Shown: piece by piece, positions 25,020 to 34,521 of the stretch
Position numbering within the stretch: the first letter of the stretch is position 1
Layout of the letters: every line of letters starts with the position of its first letter
Assembly: GCA_963731125.1 (NCBI GenBank)
Contig: CAVSVP010000008.1
Location: 496,001 to 560,000 of the forward strand
Source: CAVSVP01 sp963731125
GTDB lineage: Bacteria > Pseudomonadota > Gammaproteobacteria > Competibacterales > Competibacteraceae
Direction of reading: 5' to 3'
DNA: 64,000 bases
Notes under the pieces: generated by a model
The model's input: the letters and a program-made list of their open reading frames with translations, nothing else
What the model was told of the DNA's origin: nothing
Databases searched by the model: none
Program-made: the position numbers and the translations under genes

Positions 25020-27305
25020 TTAATACAGCCCCTGGCGGCGGGCAATAGCGGCCGCCTCTTCCCGAGTCGTCGTTCGCAGTTTTCGATAGATAGCGCGCAC
25101 GTGACTCTTGACAGTGTTGGCCGAGATATACAGACGCTCGCCGATCTCACGTTGCGAAAGGTGGGTGTCGGTCAGCAACTGCAATACGTCAAGCTCGCGT
25201 TCTGTTAAATCGTCTTTGCCGGAAGCCGTTTCCGTCGAAATATGTTTTTGTTTTTCAGAATCAAGTTGGCTTTCCAGCTTTTCGAACAACATCGGAAAAC
25301 GGCCGGTATCGGGTAACTGCGCCATGATATCCCGCGCTTCGGCAAGCAGAGACCGCACCGCTTTATCCTCGCCCAGTTTGTGGCGTACCTGGGCAAGGAG
25401 CGTGAGTATGGTCAGCATGTCGCAAATGTCGGCATTATCCAGTTGTTCGCGCGCCCATTCCAGCTCCGTTAGGCTGGCTTCGCGATGACCTGTGGCGGCG
25501 AGCCAGGCGCCCCGGGCAACATTGACAATGGCCGCGTACCGCATTGCCGTGAGGCCGGACTGCTCGACCAACTGCTGTGCGCGGTCCAAATAGAACGCAG
25601 CCTGATCGAGGCTGTTTTCTTCAACAGCGATCATGACATGCATCGACAGCATAAAAAGGGTCACCACCGGTTGCGATTCCGGGTCGATGGCTATATCGAT
25701 GGCTTGTTTGGCAAGCTCGAAATTTCCCGTGTAGAAGGCACCTGCGGCTAGACCGTTCCATGCGTAGATACGCCATGGTGAATGCTCCGGTTCGAGCTCC
25801 AAAGCGCGGCGGGCCCAGCGCATCATGCTGTTAATGCCGTTATAAGTAAACAAGCCTCGGATAATGGCGACCGCCGCCGCTACCGAGCTGGTGCCGTCCG
25901 GAAGGGGGCCGCGGTAGTCGTCGCGCTCAGCGGCGGTAAGCATTGCCTTAATGCGGTGCCGTTCGCCGCGTATAGCGGCAAGCCATGCATTGGTAATAGC
26001 AAGACGGGCATCGTTTTCTATGATCGCTTCCGGGAGCGCCTGCAATTGCCGGTGCACGGTATCGATCTGACCGATGTTCAAATAGTTTAACCAGAACGCA
26101 TTAATGAGTTCCGCGGCCAACGCATAATCACCGCCAGCTGTCGCATGATCAATCGCTTCGCCTGGCGTACCGTGATAGCGGTGCCATACCGCTGCGCGGT
26201 GGTGCAGTTCAGCGATTTTCTCATCCGGTTCAGTGGCTCGCAACTGGCTGAGTAGTAGTTCTCTCAGCAGATGGTGGAAACGAAACCATTGGTCATGAGG
26301 ATCTAGCTCTATCAGCAGCAGATTAGTGTGGGCGAGTTCTTTAAGGCGATCCGTTGCATTCAGGGTATTGGCAACCTCATCGCATAAGGGGCCGCAAAAG
26401 CGTTCGAGAATCGCAATCTGTTGCAAAAAGCGTTGTGTCTCAATCGGTAAGGTGGCAAGGACTTCTTCTATCAGGTATTCGGCGAAATGGCGGTGAGTGC
26501 CATGAATTAGTGCATTGACACTGTCCCCAGTCTTTTGGCGGAGTATATGAGCAGCGAGATAGATCCCTGTCGCCCAACCCTCGGTTCGCTCTATTAGTGT
26601 GGCAATGTTCTCCGCATTGAGTTGGAACCCCAGCGTATTATTGAGCAAGGCAAGGGCTTCTGCGGTGGTAAAGCGAAGGTCGCTCTGGCGTAATTCACAC
26701 AGCTCGCCACGACCACGCCACAGTCCCAAGGGCAACATCAATGGATCCCGGCGCGAAGCTATTACCACCTGCACTGAGACGGGTAAATGGTTAATGAAAA
26801 ATATCAACAATGCATCAACGGCATCGCAGCTGGCCAGGTGGTAATCATCAAGTATTAAAATCAGCCGCCTTCCGAGCCCGGCAAGTTCGTTGACTAGTCT
26901 CGGCAGCACGGCTCTGTCCAGCGGTTCGCCGGCGTTAAGCGACATGCTTGCGCCACCCGTTAGCTGGGGCAGCGCTCGGCCCAGGGCAGTAACCACATAA
27001 AGCCAGAATCGCCACGGATCACGATCTATGGCATCGAGCGTTACCCAGGCGCAGGGCTGCGTGTGTTTTGCCGTTGTAAACCATTGCGCGAGCAGAGTGC
27101 TTTTACCGTATCCGGCCGGTGCGCTGATCAGGACGAATTTTTGTTCACAGGTCTGCAGCTTATAGAGCAAGTCAGGACGGTCAATCTGCGTGGGTTTGCT
27201 GTGCGGTGAATGGAGCTTTGTCTCAATTAGGATCGAAGCTGGTTCTGCTTGATGCCTATGTTGGGTGGTAGGCGGAATAGCTTTTAATGGCGTATCGGCC
27301 GACAT
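25020..27305 (-). CDS. MalT-like LuxR-family ATP-dependent transcriptional regulator
   Basis: A 761-residue STAND-class regulator. The N-terminal NTPase has the P-loop LISAPAGYGKSTLLAQWF and the Walker B-like LILILDDYHLASCD. The middle (about 400-690) is built of TPR-like helical repeats, and the C-terminus is a LuxR helix-turn-helix (LTERELDVLQLLTDTHLSQR ... NTVKSHVRAIYRKL). Proteins of this type (MalT, AcoK) bind a small inducer on the sensor region and then activate promoters. The inducer is unknown. It is convergent with uspA, whose end lies about 70 bases away. Complete and intact. Confidence 0.87.
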   Translation of the reverse strand: MSADTPLKAIPPTTQHRHQAEPASILIETKLHSPHSKPTQIDRPDLLYKLQTCEQKFVLISAPAGYGKSTLLAQWFTTAKHTQPCAWVTLDAIDRDPWRFWLYVVTALGRALPQLTGGASMSLNAGEPLDRAVLPRLVNELAGLGRRLILILDDYHLASCDAVDALLIFFINHLPVSVQVVIASRRDPLMLPLGLWRGRGELCELRQSDLRFTTAEALALLNNTLGFQLNAENIATLIERTEGWATGIYLAAHILRQKTGDSVNALIHGTHRHFAEYLIEEVLATLPIETQRFLQQIAILERFCGPLCDEVANTLNATDRLKELAHTNLLLIELDPHDQWFRFHHLLRELLLSQLRATEPDEKIAELHHRAAVWHRYHGTPGEAIDHATAGGDYALAAELINAFWLNYLNIGQIDTVHRQLQALPEAIIENDARLAITNAWLAAIRGERHRIKAMLTAAERDDYRGPLPDGTSSVAAAVAIIRGLFTYNGINSMMRWARRALELEPEHSPWRIYAWNGLAAGAFYTGNFELAKQAIDIAIDPESQPVVTLFMLSMHVMIAVEENSLDQAAFYLDRAQQLVEQSGLTAMRYAAIVNVARGAWLAATGHREASLTELEWAREQLDNADICDMLTILTLLAQVRHKLGEDKAVRSLLAEARDIMAQLPDTGRFPMLFEKLESQLDSEKQKHISTETASGKDDLTERELDVLQLLTDTHLSQREIGERLYISANTVKSHVRAIYRKLRTTTREEAAAIARRQGLY

Positions 27306-27392
27306 CTTATACCGTTTTAATGCCGCCGATGTGCAATGGCATGGTTTGTGGCCGTGGCAATTTCATATCGGGCCTCTCTCCTTATCATCCTG

Positions 27393-27758
27393 TTATTTTC
27401 CAATCCGCCAATTTCCATCAGCACTTCGGCAAGCATGGAAAGTGTATTCATTTTCAAAGCTTTTGATACGATCTTCCGTCACCACTTTACGACATTGCTC
27501 GCCCTGCTCGTTCTGGTAAGAACTCAGCGGGGTTACTGTGCCGGAAGCGCCGGTTTCGGGATTGTGCCAGGTGCTGGTGACACCGTCCGGATTGTCGTTA
27601 AAGGCCTTGACGAAGGTTTCATTGGAAAGTTTCCAATCCTCTTCCGTCAGAAAGCGAAGTGGATTGTGCTGAAGAAAGTTCCAGTTTACCGCAAACGCAG
27701 AGGTCCATAGTAAAACCGTCACGATGATAGTTATGACGAACAGATGACTTTTATTCAT
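27393..27758 (-). CDS. RT0821/Lpp0805-type surface protein
   Basis: A 121-residue secreted or membrane-anchored protein with an N-terminal hydrophobic segment. The family-like core reads GVTSTWHNPETGASGTVTPL followed by a cysteine-containing EQCRKVV...FHACRSADGNWRI, as in the C-terminal domain of 17-kDa surface-antigen relatives. The two cysteines probably form a disulfide in the periplasm. It is close (about 30 bases) to the left end of an IS4 element, whose insertion may have removed its original upstream region. Confidence 0.7.
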   Translation of the reverse strand: MNKSHLFVITIIVTVLLWTSAFAVNWNFLQHNPLRFLTEEDWKLSNETFVKAFNDNPDGVTSTWHNPETGASGTVTPLSSYQNEQGEQCRKVVTEDRIKSFENEYTFHACRSADGNWRIGK

Positions 27759-27789
27759 GGGGGAATGATTTCTCTTGAGTCATATCGGT

Positions 27790-29452
27790 ACTCGTCAGTC
27801 ATAACTTCTCTGTCTGAACATCGAGCAAAACTAACCGCGGCCGATCGTTGAATCAGCCGGTGAAACACTACGCCACCCTGTGATTTCAGCGATGATTCAT
27901 GCTGCTTGGCGATCATCGTTAGGCGCATCCTCCTCGACGCCCACGAAGTAGCGGCGTATCTTCGCGATACGGCTGTTTGGCGGGAGATGGAGAAGTTGTT
28001 TGAGCACGAGAGGGGCCAACCCTGGTCGGACGGTGTTTTCCGAGGGCAGCTCGCGTGAGCGGGTGCGCAGATAGAGCGCGTGGTGTTGCCAGACCTCGGT
28101 ACCGAAACGAAGCGCGATGAGCTGCAACAGTCCGAGCGCGATGGCGGCACACAGGACGAAGCTTTCCTAAGCTTGCCAACAGGCCTCGACAGTGGGGAGG
28201 TGCTCGGGGCGTGGGATCTTCAACTTCCGATTGGCCGTGGGGCGGCGGGAGTGACGGGGCAGTTGCTTGGTCCAGAAATGGAAACGAAAGGCACCGAGGA
28301 TGTTTTTCATCATCGAAAACAGGGTTTCTATGCGGGTCCGGCTGCCATACAGCTCGATGGCGGTGGTCGCTGAGAGCGTCAGATCGGAGGACATCAGCAC
28401 AATCGGGCCGCGGGAGGTGATGGCGAAGATGAACAACAGCCAGTCCCCGAGGGGTTTCCACAGTAACGGAATACGCATCAGTTGGACCGCTTCGAGCTTA
28501 CCGTAGACGTGACACTGGACGGTGTGAAACAACTGCGGATGATCGAAACACGCCATCAGATGCACTTTGTCGCCATAGCGTGGTTGCGGCCCCCGGCGGC
28601 CGGGCGGCTTGGGCTCGGCCGGGAAATAGGCTACGTAGTTTTTTTTCGCCCGCGTCAGGATCGTCAGATACGGTTGTTTCAAAATGAGCGAATACACCGA
28701 GCGGGCCAGGCGAAACACCCCGGCGGTGGAGAAGAATGCATCCAACACCAAAAACGCCGGACGGTCGTGACTGACGGCGAAGCTCAGCGCCATGTGCACC
28801 CCCCGCTCCGCCAAGCTCGGACCGGGGCGCGCCGAGCCGGGCTCCCCTTCGCCCCGATGGCAGAAGCCTTGATGGATACGAAACGCCAACGGCAAACAAA
28901 AACACGCCCTCAGCGAGCCCACCACCAGACCGACCGCGCCCCAACAGTGGCCGCGGAAATAGGAGGGCTTGCGTTGTGTCTCCGAGGTCTCACGCAGCGA
29001 TACCACCCCGGGCATTCGCCCTCCGTCCTTGACCACATGGGTATGATCGCCCAACAACACACACCGCCCCTCGACCTCGACCGTGACCGCCTGGCTCAAC
29101 ACATAGCGCTGCCATGCCGCCAGGAGTTCATCATCGCTATAGGCCGTGGAGCGAAAAAAGTGCAGCAAGCGATGATAGCCCCGTTCGTCTCCGCGCCAGA
29201 ACCGACACATCGAGGTCACCCCGATCATCTCCGGGGCGGCCAGAAAACTCAACACCACCGCCGCGAACAGCAGCCAACTGCGGTGTCGGGAAAAGACACT
29301 TTGAAAGCTCTCTAGCGCGTGATATACGTATCTCAGCATGGATTCTCCTTGGGCTACCGAGGTGCTCAAACGCGGGTAGCTCGAGGGAATTCATGCTGCT
29401 TTTGGGCAAGGCAAGCAAGGTTTTTCGGTGACAGAACTTATGACTGACGAGT
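27790..29452 (-). mobile_element. IS4-family insertion sequence, second type, inactive
   Basis: The inverted ends share ACTCGTCAGTCATAA (27790 inward, and 29452 inward on the other strand). The element is about 1663 bp. No target duplication is visible, suggesting an adjacent deletion or recombination after insertion. The right end cuts into a parE reading frame. Confidence 0.82.
27897..29369 (-). pseudogene. IS4-family transposase with an in-frame TAG
   Basis: One frame runs 491 codons and is interrupted only by TAG at 28169-28167. The N-terminal 400 residues carry a first Asp in VLLGDHTHVVKDGGRMPG, a second in FLVLDAFFSTAGVF and the exact IS4 Y-2-R-3-E-6-K signature in YGSRTRIETLFSMMK. The remainder after the stop (LCAAIALGLLQLIALRFGTE and on) continues the same fold in the same frame. 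All catalytic residues precede the stop, so a shortened product of 400 residues could still be made. A start at an internal ATG near 29340 (MLRYVYHALESF) is also possible. Confidence 0.8.
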
Positions 29453-29554
29453 TAAGTAAGTGTCGCGTTGTTTTTTGCCCCAGATCTTGAGTGTATAGCG
29501 ACCAATGTTCTTTAGATGATCTCTGGCTCTTGGCGTGATCCTGAAATTCGGCAT
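29453..29554 (-). pseudogene. ParE-like toxin, truncated by the IS4 element
   Basis: The frame opens MPNFRITPRARDHLKNIGRY and continues TLKIWGKKQRDTY, a typical ParE/RelE-superfamily toxin N-terminus, then runs into the IS end after about 33 residues. The missing two thirds is not found beyond the other IS end. Its ATG shares a base with the preceding parD stop, the usual antitoxin-toxin coupling. It cannot be functional. Confidence 0.75.
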
Positions 29555-29765
29555 CAGGTTTCCTGATCCAGTTCGTCTGTGACATTTTCGATAGAATAAT
29601 TCTCCACAAACTCACCGTTTGCAGCCTGTGCTGCCCCTTGCGCCAAATGCATCCGGAACGCGTCCAGCTTCTTTTCCGCTCCTCCAGGATACGCAATCCC
29701 TCGCGTGCGACTTCACTAGCGGAACCATAGCGCCCACTTGCGATTTCGTTTTTGATGAAGGTTTC
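29554..29765 (-). pseudogene. ParD-like antitoxin remnant
   Basis: Reading minus, ETFIKNEIASGRYGSASEVA then REGLRILEE matches the ParD ribbon-helix-helix C-terminal region. After a one-base shift near 29680 it continues KKLDAFRMHLAQGAAQAANG to DELDQET-stop. A TAG lies just before the readable part, where the N-terminus should be, so at least two lesions are present. Together with the truncated parE it shows a dead toxin-antitoxin pair. Confidence 0.7.
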
Positions 29766-30019
29766 CTAAGCATAAACTGCGATATACAACGGCAATCGTG
29801 GTATTGGGCCGTTGCATTTAATAATTATGCCATATCACATCCCCAGTGAAATTAACTCGACGGCGTTTCCGTTGCATTTTTAGCCGAAAAATTCCATTAA
29901 AAACAGTTATTTGATGCTTTTCCAGCGATTCCCTAGCTAACCTGGAACGTTTTTTTCTTATGCCTTTAGCAAAGTTTATTGGGTCAATTTTTATTGCGAG
30001 TAAGTTCTGAGAATACAAA

Positions 30020-30325
30020 GTGGTAGGTCTGCGTTTCCTTTTTCGAATTCACCCTGAAAAAAATCAGGAGTTTTTGCAATCTATTGCAACCCTGCTTCCC
30101 CCGGATTTGCCCTATGAATTTCATCAGTTACTCCTGCACGCCGTTGACGATGACACCCAATACTGCTTTCTGCTGGAGTGCGTGCAGCCGCAAACCCTGA
30201 AGGATTTTATGCTGTCGGCCCGTTATCGGGCATTGCTAGGTGCCATCAAGGCATTGGGTGGTTTGGACACTTTAGAAGTGATTGAGCACCACTCGGTTTC
30301 CAGAGAAGTGCTTAATTTCGGTTAG
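30020..30325 (+). CDS. Small ABM-like (antibiotic biosynthesis monooxygenase fold) protein
   Basis: A 101-residue protein with a dimeric alpha-beta barrel-like pattern: FLFRIHPEKNQEFLQSIATL, a central beta region FLLECVQPQTLKDFMLSARY and a final strand LDTLEVIEHHSV. This resembles ABM or quinol-monooxygenase-like proteins, though the active-site residues cannot be confirmed. GTG at 30020 is the only early start and lacks a good ribosome site. It precedes the amidinotransferase gene and could belong to the same unit. Function unknown. Confidence 0.5.
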   Translation: MVGLRFLFRIHPEKNQEFLQSIATLLPPDLPYEFHQLLLHAVDDDTQYCFLLECVQPQTLKDFMLSARYRALLGAIKALGGLDTLEVIEHHSVSREVLNFG

Positions 30326-30333
30326 GCAGCATT

Positions 30334-30537
30334 TTGGACGCAACGTTGAGGCCATCATCTGTGGTGGGCAGCTATCGTATTTTTGAAAACATACCACTGC
30401 CGATCGGGGGTGCGGGTCCCGTTAACCTCGGGCTGCGCCTGTACCAAGACTTCGGCGTTGAGAACGGCCCGCAGGTGCAGGACACGCTGGTGTATCTCGA
30501 AATCGGCCTGGGCTGGCCCTACCAAACCAACAACTGA
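30334..30537 (+). pseudogene. Fragment resembling the C-terminus of an outer-membrane protein
   Basis: The frame reads IFENIPLPIGGAGPVNLGLR and ends VYLEIGLGWPYQTNN, a pattern of alternating residues like a beta-strand end of a barrel protein, without a credible start or signal peptide. It may be a relic, or a small unknown gene starting at TTG 30334. It lies 45 bases before the amidinotransferase. Confidence 0.3.
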
Positions 30538-30581
30538 CGGGCAAGCATTAACATTTAATCTCACTACAGAGGAGCAAGCCA

Positions 30582-31727
30582 ATGCAAGCTGAGCAAGAAA
30601 TCGAATGGACCGAAGCGCGTGCCATTGCAGCGCTGGAAGAAAACGAGCAGGTAATGATTCCCGGTTTGCGAGAACAAGCCAAGGGACAAAAGATTTACGT
30701 CGAGCACGAGTTCGCTAAACTCAAAGGGGTCATCGTCGGTAATCCGAACTCAACTTACCTGCCCGATCCGTTTCACCCCTCCTGGTACACCAGCTTTCGC
30801 TCTTTGCCCCGCGATAAGCTCGAATGGTTCGCCAAAAACCGCGGTAAGAATATCCGCGAGGTAGATCCGGAAAACTGGGAAAAGATGGCGCAAGAGCTCG
30901 ATGCTCTGGCCGATGCGTTTCGACAGGCCGGCGCCCACGTGATTCAGAATAAAGAGGATCCCCCGGCGGAAGTCATCAATTACACCTCCGGCTGGTTGGG
31001 CAAATATGGCAAGCATTGGGCCTTCCACGCCCAGGCCTTTGGCGAGGTGTTCGGCAATGTGCTGGTTAACTTTCACGAAACACAACCCAGCATCCGCTAC
31101 AACTGCGTCGAATACATCGAGGCATTTATGGGGTTGGTAGAAAACGATCCCAATGCGGTTTGGTTGACCATGCCGGACCCGCTGCCCATGCCCACGGCTT
31201 TTGGTGTAGGCCTTTCACCCGGCGACATCCGCATTTTTCCGAACAAACTCATTGTAGTCGGCCACGGCGTGCACAACCCAGCCTATATCAACGATCTCAG
31301 CAAACCCCGCTCGTCGGGCAACGAATTGGGGGCCGAGGTGCTGCGGCGCATGCTGAAACCTTTCGGTTGGCGCGTGGAACAGGTCTATTTCGATGCCAAC
31401 TATGGCTATCACATCGACTGCCTCATGCCGGTCATTCGGGAAGGGCTACTTGCCGTCAATGAGAACGTGTTACTCACGGCCTTACCCAAAGAGTTACAGG
31501 ATTGGGAAGTGATCAATATCGATCCAGAGGAGTATGTCATCGGCGCCGGTAACACCACTCCCTTGAGCAGTGATGCCATCATCATCACCGCCGGGGCCAA
31601 GCAGTTTATTGGCGAGGTGGAGAAGCGCGGCGTCACCGTCGTTCCCGTGCCGTTCGATACCGTCTATTCACAGACCGGCAGCGGCATTCACTGCGCGACG
31701 TTCTCCTATTGGCGAGAGAACGACTGA
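30582..31727 (+). CDS. Amidinotransferase/arginine-deiminase-superfamily enzyme
   Basis: A 381-residue protein of the glycine amidinotransferase-like group in the guanidino-modifying enzyme superfamily. Features are the YVEHEFAKLKGVIVGNPNST opening, the EYIEAFMGLVENDP and YGYHIDC (catalytic His) region near residue 280, and the C-terminal catalytic Cys in GSGIHCATFSYW. Such enzymes transfer or hydrolyse an amidino group through a cysteine adduct; the substrate is not recognisable. A GAGGAG ribosome site sits eight bases before the ATG. It heads a run of dehydrogenase, VOC and glutamate dehydrogenase genes, hinting at catabolism of a guanidino or other nitrogen-rich compound, which is inference. 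Confidence 0.75.
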   Translation: MQAEQEIEWTEARAIAALEENEQVMIPGLREQAKGQKIYVEHEFAKLKGVIVGNPNSTYLPDPFHPSWYTSFRSLPRDKLEWFAKNRGKNIREVDPENWEKMAQELDALADAFRQAGAHVIQNKEDPPAEVINYTSGWLGKYGKHWAFHAQAFGEVFGNVLVNFHETQPSIRYNCVEYIEAFMGLVENDPNAVWLTMPDPLPMPTAFGVGLSPGDIRIFPNKLIVVGHGVHNPAYINDLSKPRSSGNELGAEVLRRMLKPFGWRVEQVYFDANYGYHIDCLMPVIREGLLAVNENVLLTALPKELQDWEVINIDPEEYVIGAGNTTPLSSDAIIITAGAKQFIGEVEKRGVTVVPVPFDTVYSQTGSGIHCATFSYWREND

Positions 31728-32066
31728 GTGAACCCGTCGCCGTTACTGTAAGCCAATAATAACCCGTCACGCGAAACACAAACCTGCAGAGTAAGGAGCA
31801 TCCTGATGAGTAAATCCAACGTTATCTTGACTATCCCTGAACCCCATAAGTTTGAGCTCGTTGAAAAGCCATTCCTGCAAGCCAAATCCGGCTATGTCAT
31901 TGTAAAAAATGAGTATGCGGCCGTGTGCCTCGAAGGCACGCGGATTTGGACCAGACACGACTTTGAGACCTTCGAAAGCGGTGCACAGAGCGATTATCCG
32001 GACGGGCTGGGACATGAGAGCGTCGGTACCGTCGAGTACGCACCGCCGGGCTCCAACCTTGTATCT

Positions 32067-32258
32067 TGAAGCGTGTGGTGATTAGCTACCACCACACGGG
32101 ACCCGGGAGGTTGTCCCCACCCGAAGACGGCGAGTCTGCTGCGTAGATAATCCCCCGTGTGTCCCTCAATTCGCCACCCCAGGCTGGACGGTATCCAAGA
32201 CCGCGGAGTCTGCATGAGCACAAGGTTAGCCTGCGCATGGGAATGAGGAGTGAAGCCT
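32067..32258 (+). ncRNA. Putative bridge RNA of the IS110 element
   Basis: The leader is rich in hairpins (GTGTGGTGATTAGCTACCACC near its start). It contains GCGTAGATA (32141-32149), the reverse complement of the rebuilt target TATCTACGC; CAAGGTT (32221-32227), the reverse complement of the adjacent target AACCTTG; and GACGGTATC (32187-32195), identical to the element's right end at 33262-33270. IS110/IS621 bridge RNAs guide recombination by such target- and donor-matching loops. RNA boundaries and folding are inferred. Confidence 0.6.
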
Positions 32259-33254
32259 ATGGTTTTCATCGGTATTGACGTGAGTAAAAAGAAGTTGGAT
32301 GTCGTCGTGCTGCTGGAGCCCGACACGCTCAACAAGCGCCAAAAGCAGGTGCCTAATACGCCAGAGGGTTTTCAGACCCTCATCACCTGGTGCCAGAACC
32401 AAACGGGCGCTGCTCCCGAAGAGCTGCACGCGGTGATGGAGGCCACCGGCCCCTATCATGAAGCGCTGGCCCATGCGCTGCACGACGCGGGCCTGGTAGT
32501 GTCGGTCATCAACCCCAACGCCTTGAAGGACGTTGCCAAGGGCCTGGGGATCAAGGCCAAGAACGATGCGATGGATGCGCTGACCATTGCTCGCTTCGGG
32601 GTGCTCACCCAGCCCCGTCCCTGGCAACCGGAGCCGCCCGAGGTGCGCCAGTTGAGCGCCTTGCTTAAGCGCTTGGCCGCGGTGGAAACCGACTTGCAAC
32701 GCGAACGCAACCGTCTTGAGAAAGCCCGTCTCAGCCAACCCAGTGCCGCCTCCGTGATCGCGTCGCTGGCGCGTGGAATTGCCTTTCTGGAAGCCGAACA
32801 GCAGCGCCTGCGGCAAACCCTTGACGATCACATCGATCGCCATCCTCAGCTCAAAGCAGACCGGCAACGCCTGCAATCGATTCCTGGTATCGGCCCGGTG
32901 CTGTCGGGGTGGATGGTCGCCCTCTTGCAGTCCGGCCAACGCTTTGCCTCGGCCGCGCAGTTTGCCTCTTATCTCGGCGTCATCCCCACCGTGCATGAGT
33001 CCGGCTCCAGCGTCCGTCACCGTCCCCATCTGTCCAAGCTCGGCCCGGCACGGGTGCGCACCAAACTCTATCTGGCCGCCATCGTTGCTTGCCGCTGTAA
33101 TCCCGATGTGCGCACCTTCTGTGAGCGGTTGCGCGAACGCGGTAAATGTAAAATGGCAGCCCTCGGCGCTGCCATGCGCAAATTGGCTCATAGTTGCTTC
33201 GGCGTCATCAAAAACCAAACTGATTTCCAACCTCAGACCACTCAGAAGGTTTGA
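32259..33254 (+). CDS. IS110-family DEDD recombinase (transposase)
   Basis: A 331-residue protein. The N-terminal RuvC-like DEDD domain shows FIGIDVSKKKLDVVVLLEP (Asp), HAVMEATGPYHEALA (Glu) and KNDAMDALTIARFG (the Asp pair). A coiled region near residues 140-190 leads to the C-terminal Tnp domain with QSIPGIGPVLSGWM and the serine-bearing HESGSSVRHRPHL. It is complete and undamaged. ATG at 32259 follows a GAGGA site; GTG at 32250 is less likely. With the guide RNA it would cut and join DNA at a CT-type core. Confidence 0.9.
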   Translation: MVFIGIDVSKKKLDVVVLLEPDTLNKRQKQVPNTPEGFQTLITWCQNQTGAAPEELHAVMEATGPYHEALAHALHDAGLVVSVINPNALKDVAKGLGIKAKNDAMDALTIARFGVLTQPRPWQPEPPEVRQLSALLKRLAAVETDLQRERNRLEKARLSQPSAASVIASLARGIAFLEAEQQRLRQTLDDHIDRHPQLKADRQRLQSIPGIGPVLSGWMVALLQSGQRFASAAQFASYLGVIPTVHESGSSVRHRPHLSKLGPARVRTKLYLAAIVACRCNPDVRTFCERLRERGKCKMAALGAAMRKLAHSCFGVIKNQTDFQPQTTQKV

Positions 33255-34521
33255 CTTTCAAGACGGTATCTACGCAAGGGGGACCGGGTGGTCATTTTTC
33301 AGGGCGACTGGTGCGGCCAGTGTCATGCGTGCCGCAATGGTCTCTCACCCACCTATTGCACGTCAAACCTGCACCCCAAAGAAGGCCAGAGCCGTGTCGC
33401 CATGGCCGCTATCCAAGATCTGAATCAAAGCGAATCGGGAGGCTGGGCCATGGCGCAGTACCGCATTGCACCGGAAGTGCAGTGTTACCGCATTCCCGAT
33501 AGTCTCGACTTCAAGTATGCGCAGGCGGCAAACTGCTCCGTCGGCGTGGGCTGGAGCAACCAGGAGTTGATGGACGTCAAGCCGGGCGACACCGTGCTGG
33601 TCGCCGGTATTGGTTTTATTGCCATGGGTCACATTATCAGCGCGTTACATCGCAATGCGACCGTGATCGCCCTGATTTGCAACCCCTATCGCAAGTCTAT
33701 TCTCGAGAAAATGGGCGTCGAGCATTTGATCGACCCCAACGCCGACGACTGGCTGGAGCAGGTCAAGGCGCTGACCTATGAGGGACAGGGTGTCGATCAC
33801 TCGGTGGAATGCTCCGGCGTGCCTTTTTACCAGGAGAAGTGCATGGCCGCCACGCGCTTCTACGGCTCCGTTAACTTCTCGGGCCATACCCCCGGTGCGC
33901 GGCTTGATTTCAGCCCGCTTGATGCGGTGACTCATCCCTGCCATAGACTGGTCGGCCAGCATGACGTGCGGATGATCGATCGCGAGGGGCTGGTACGCTG
34001 CCTGATGAACCCTACCGTGCAGAGGAACGTCGACGCCATGGTGACCCATACCTTCCCGATGTCGAAAGCAGGTGAGGCCTTCGACGTTCAGGCCAGTAAA
34101 AAATGCGGCAAAATCTTCCTGAAGCCCCAGGAAATTGCCGCCTGAGGAGTATGATATGACAGAGACAACCCGAGGTGTAATTCTCACTGGCGACCGGCAG
34201 ACGGCAATCGAGCAACGCAAGCTGCGTGCGGTTGGCCCCACGGACGCCATCGTCAAAGTGGACTTTTGTGGCATTTGTGGATCCGACCTACATGCCTGGT
34301 CGGCAGCCGGTGCGGTCTACCCCTACGGCACCCTGATGGGGCATGAGGCGACGGGTACCGTTGCCGAAGTTGGATCCGAGGTGCGGCAATTGAAGCCTGG
34401 CGACTGTGTGTCGATCAACGGCTTTACGCCCTGCGGCAAGTGCGTGGCCTGCCGAAATGGCATACCCAACGCCTGCGTCGACAACATGATTCGCACCATC
34501 GGCCAGACCCCCAAGTTGGAT

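Larger units (their letters stand above)
32067..33271 (+). mobile_element. IS110-family element with putative bridge-RNA leader
   Basis: The element (about 1205 bp) sits between two copies of GTATCT (32061-32066 and 33266-33271), with CT as a likely recombination core. It has no inverted ends, as usual for IS110. A ~190-base non-coding leader precedes the transposase, and almost nothing follows it, the layout of the IS110 subgroup rather than IS1111. Confidence 0.85.
31806..34145 (+). pseudogene. Zinc-type medium-chain dehydrogenase (MDR) 1, split by IS110
   Basis: The N-terminal part (31806-32066) contains YAAVCLEGTRIWTRHDFE and the GHES zinc motif. After the IS110 element the gene resumes at 33272 with VVIFQGDWCGQCHACRNGLS, a structural-zinc cysteine cluster, then the Rossmann region VLVAGIGFIAMGHIISALHR, ending KIFLKPQEIAA. 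Joining at the shared GTATCT hexamer gives GSNLVSTQG, then the frame needs one G fewer in the run at 33278-33282 to reach DRVVIFQ. It is therefore broken by insertion plus a homopolymer shift. The downstream ORF might be translated as a truncated protein. Substrate unknown. Confidence 0.85.

Noticed and set aside
28482..29315. 277-codon plus-strand ORF
   Set aside because: It lies wholly antisense to the IS4 transposase and has no recognisable domain; it is a GC-driven shadow.
27895..29401. 13-bp direct repeat ATTCATGCTGCTT at 27895-27907 and 29389-29401, as a target duplication of the second IS4 element
   Set aside because: Both copies lie inside the inverted ends, and the left one includes the transposase stop codon, so it cannot be a target duplication.
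29818..30018. 66-codon minus-strand ORF
   Set aside because: AT-rich with no ribosome site or family resemblance; probably chance.
32226..33230. 334-codon minus-strand ORF
   Set aside because: It is antisense to the intact IS110 transposase and its sequence is not protein-like.
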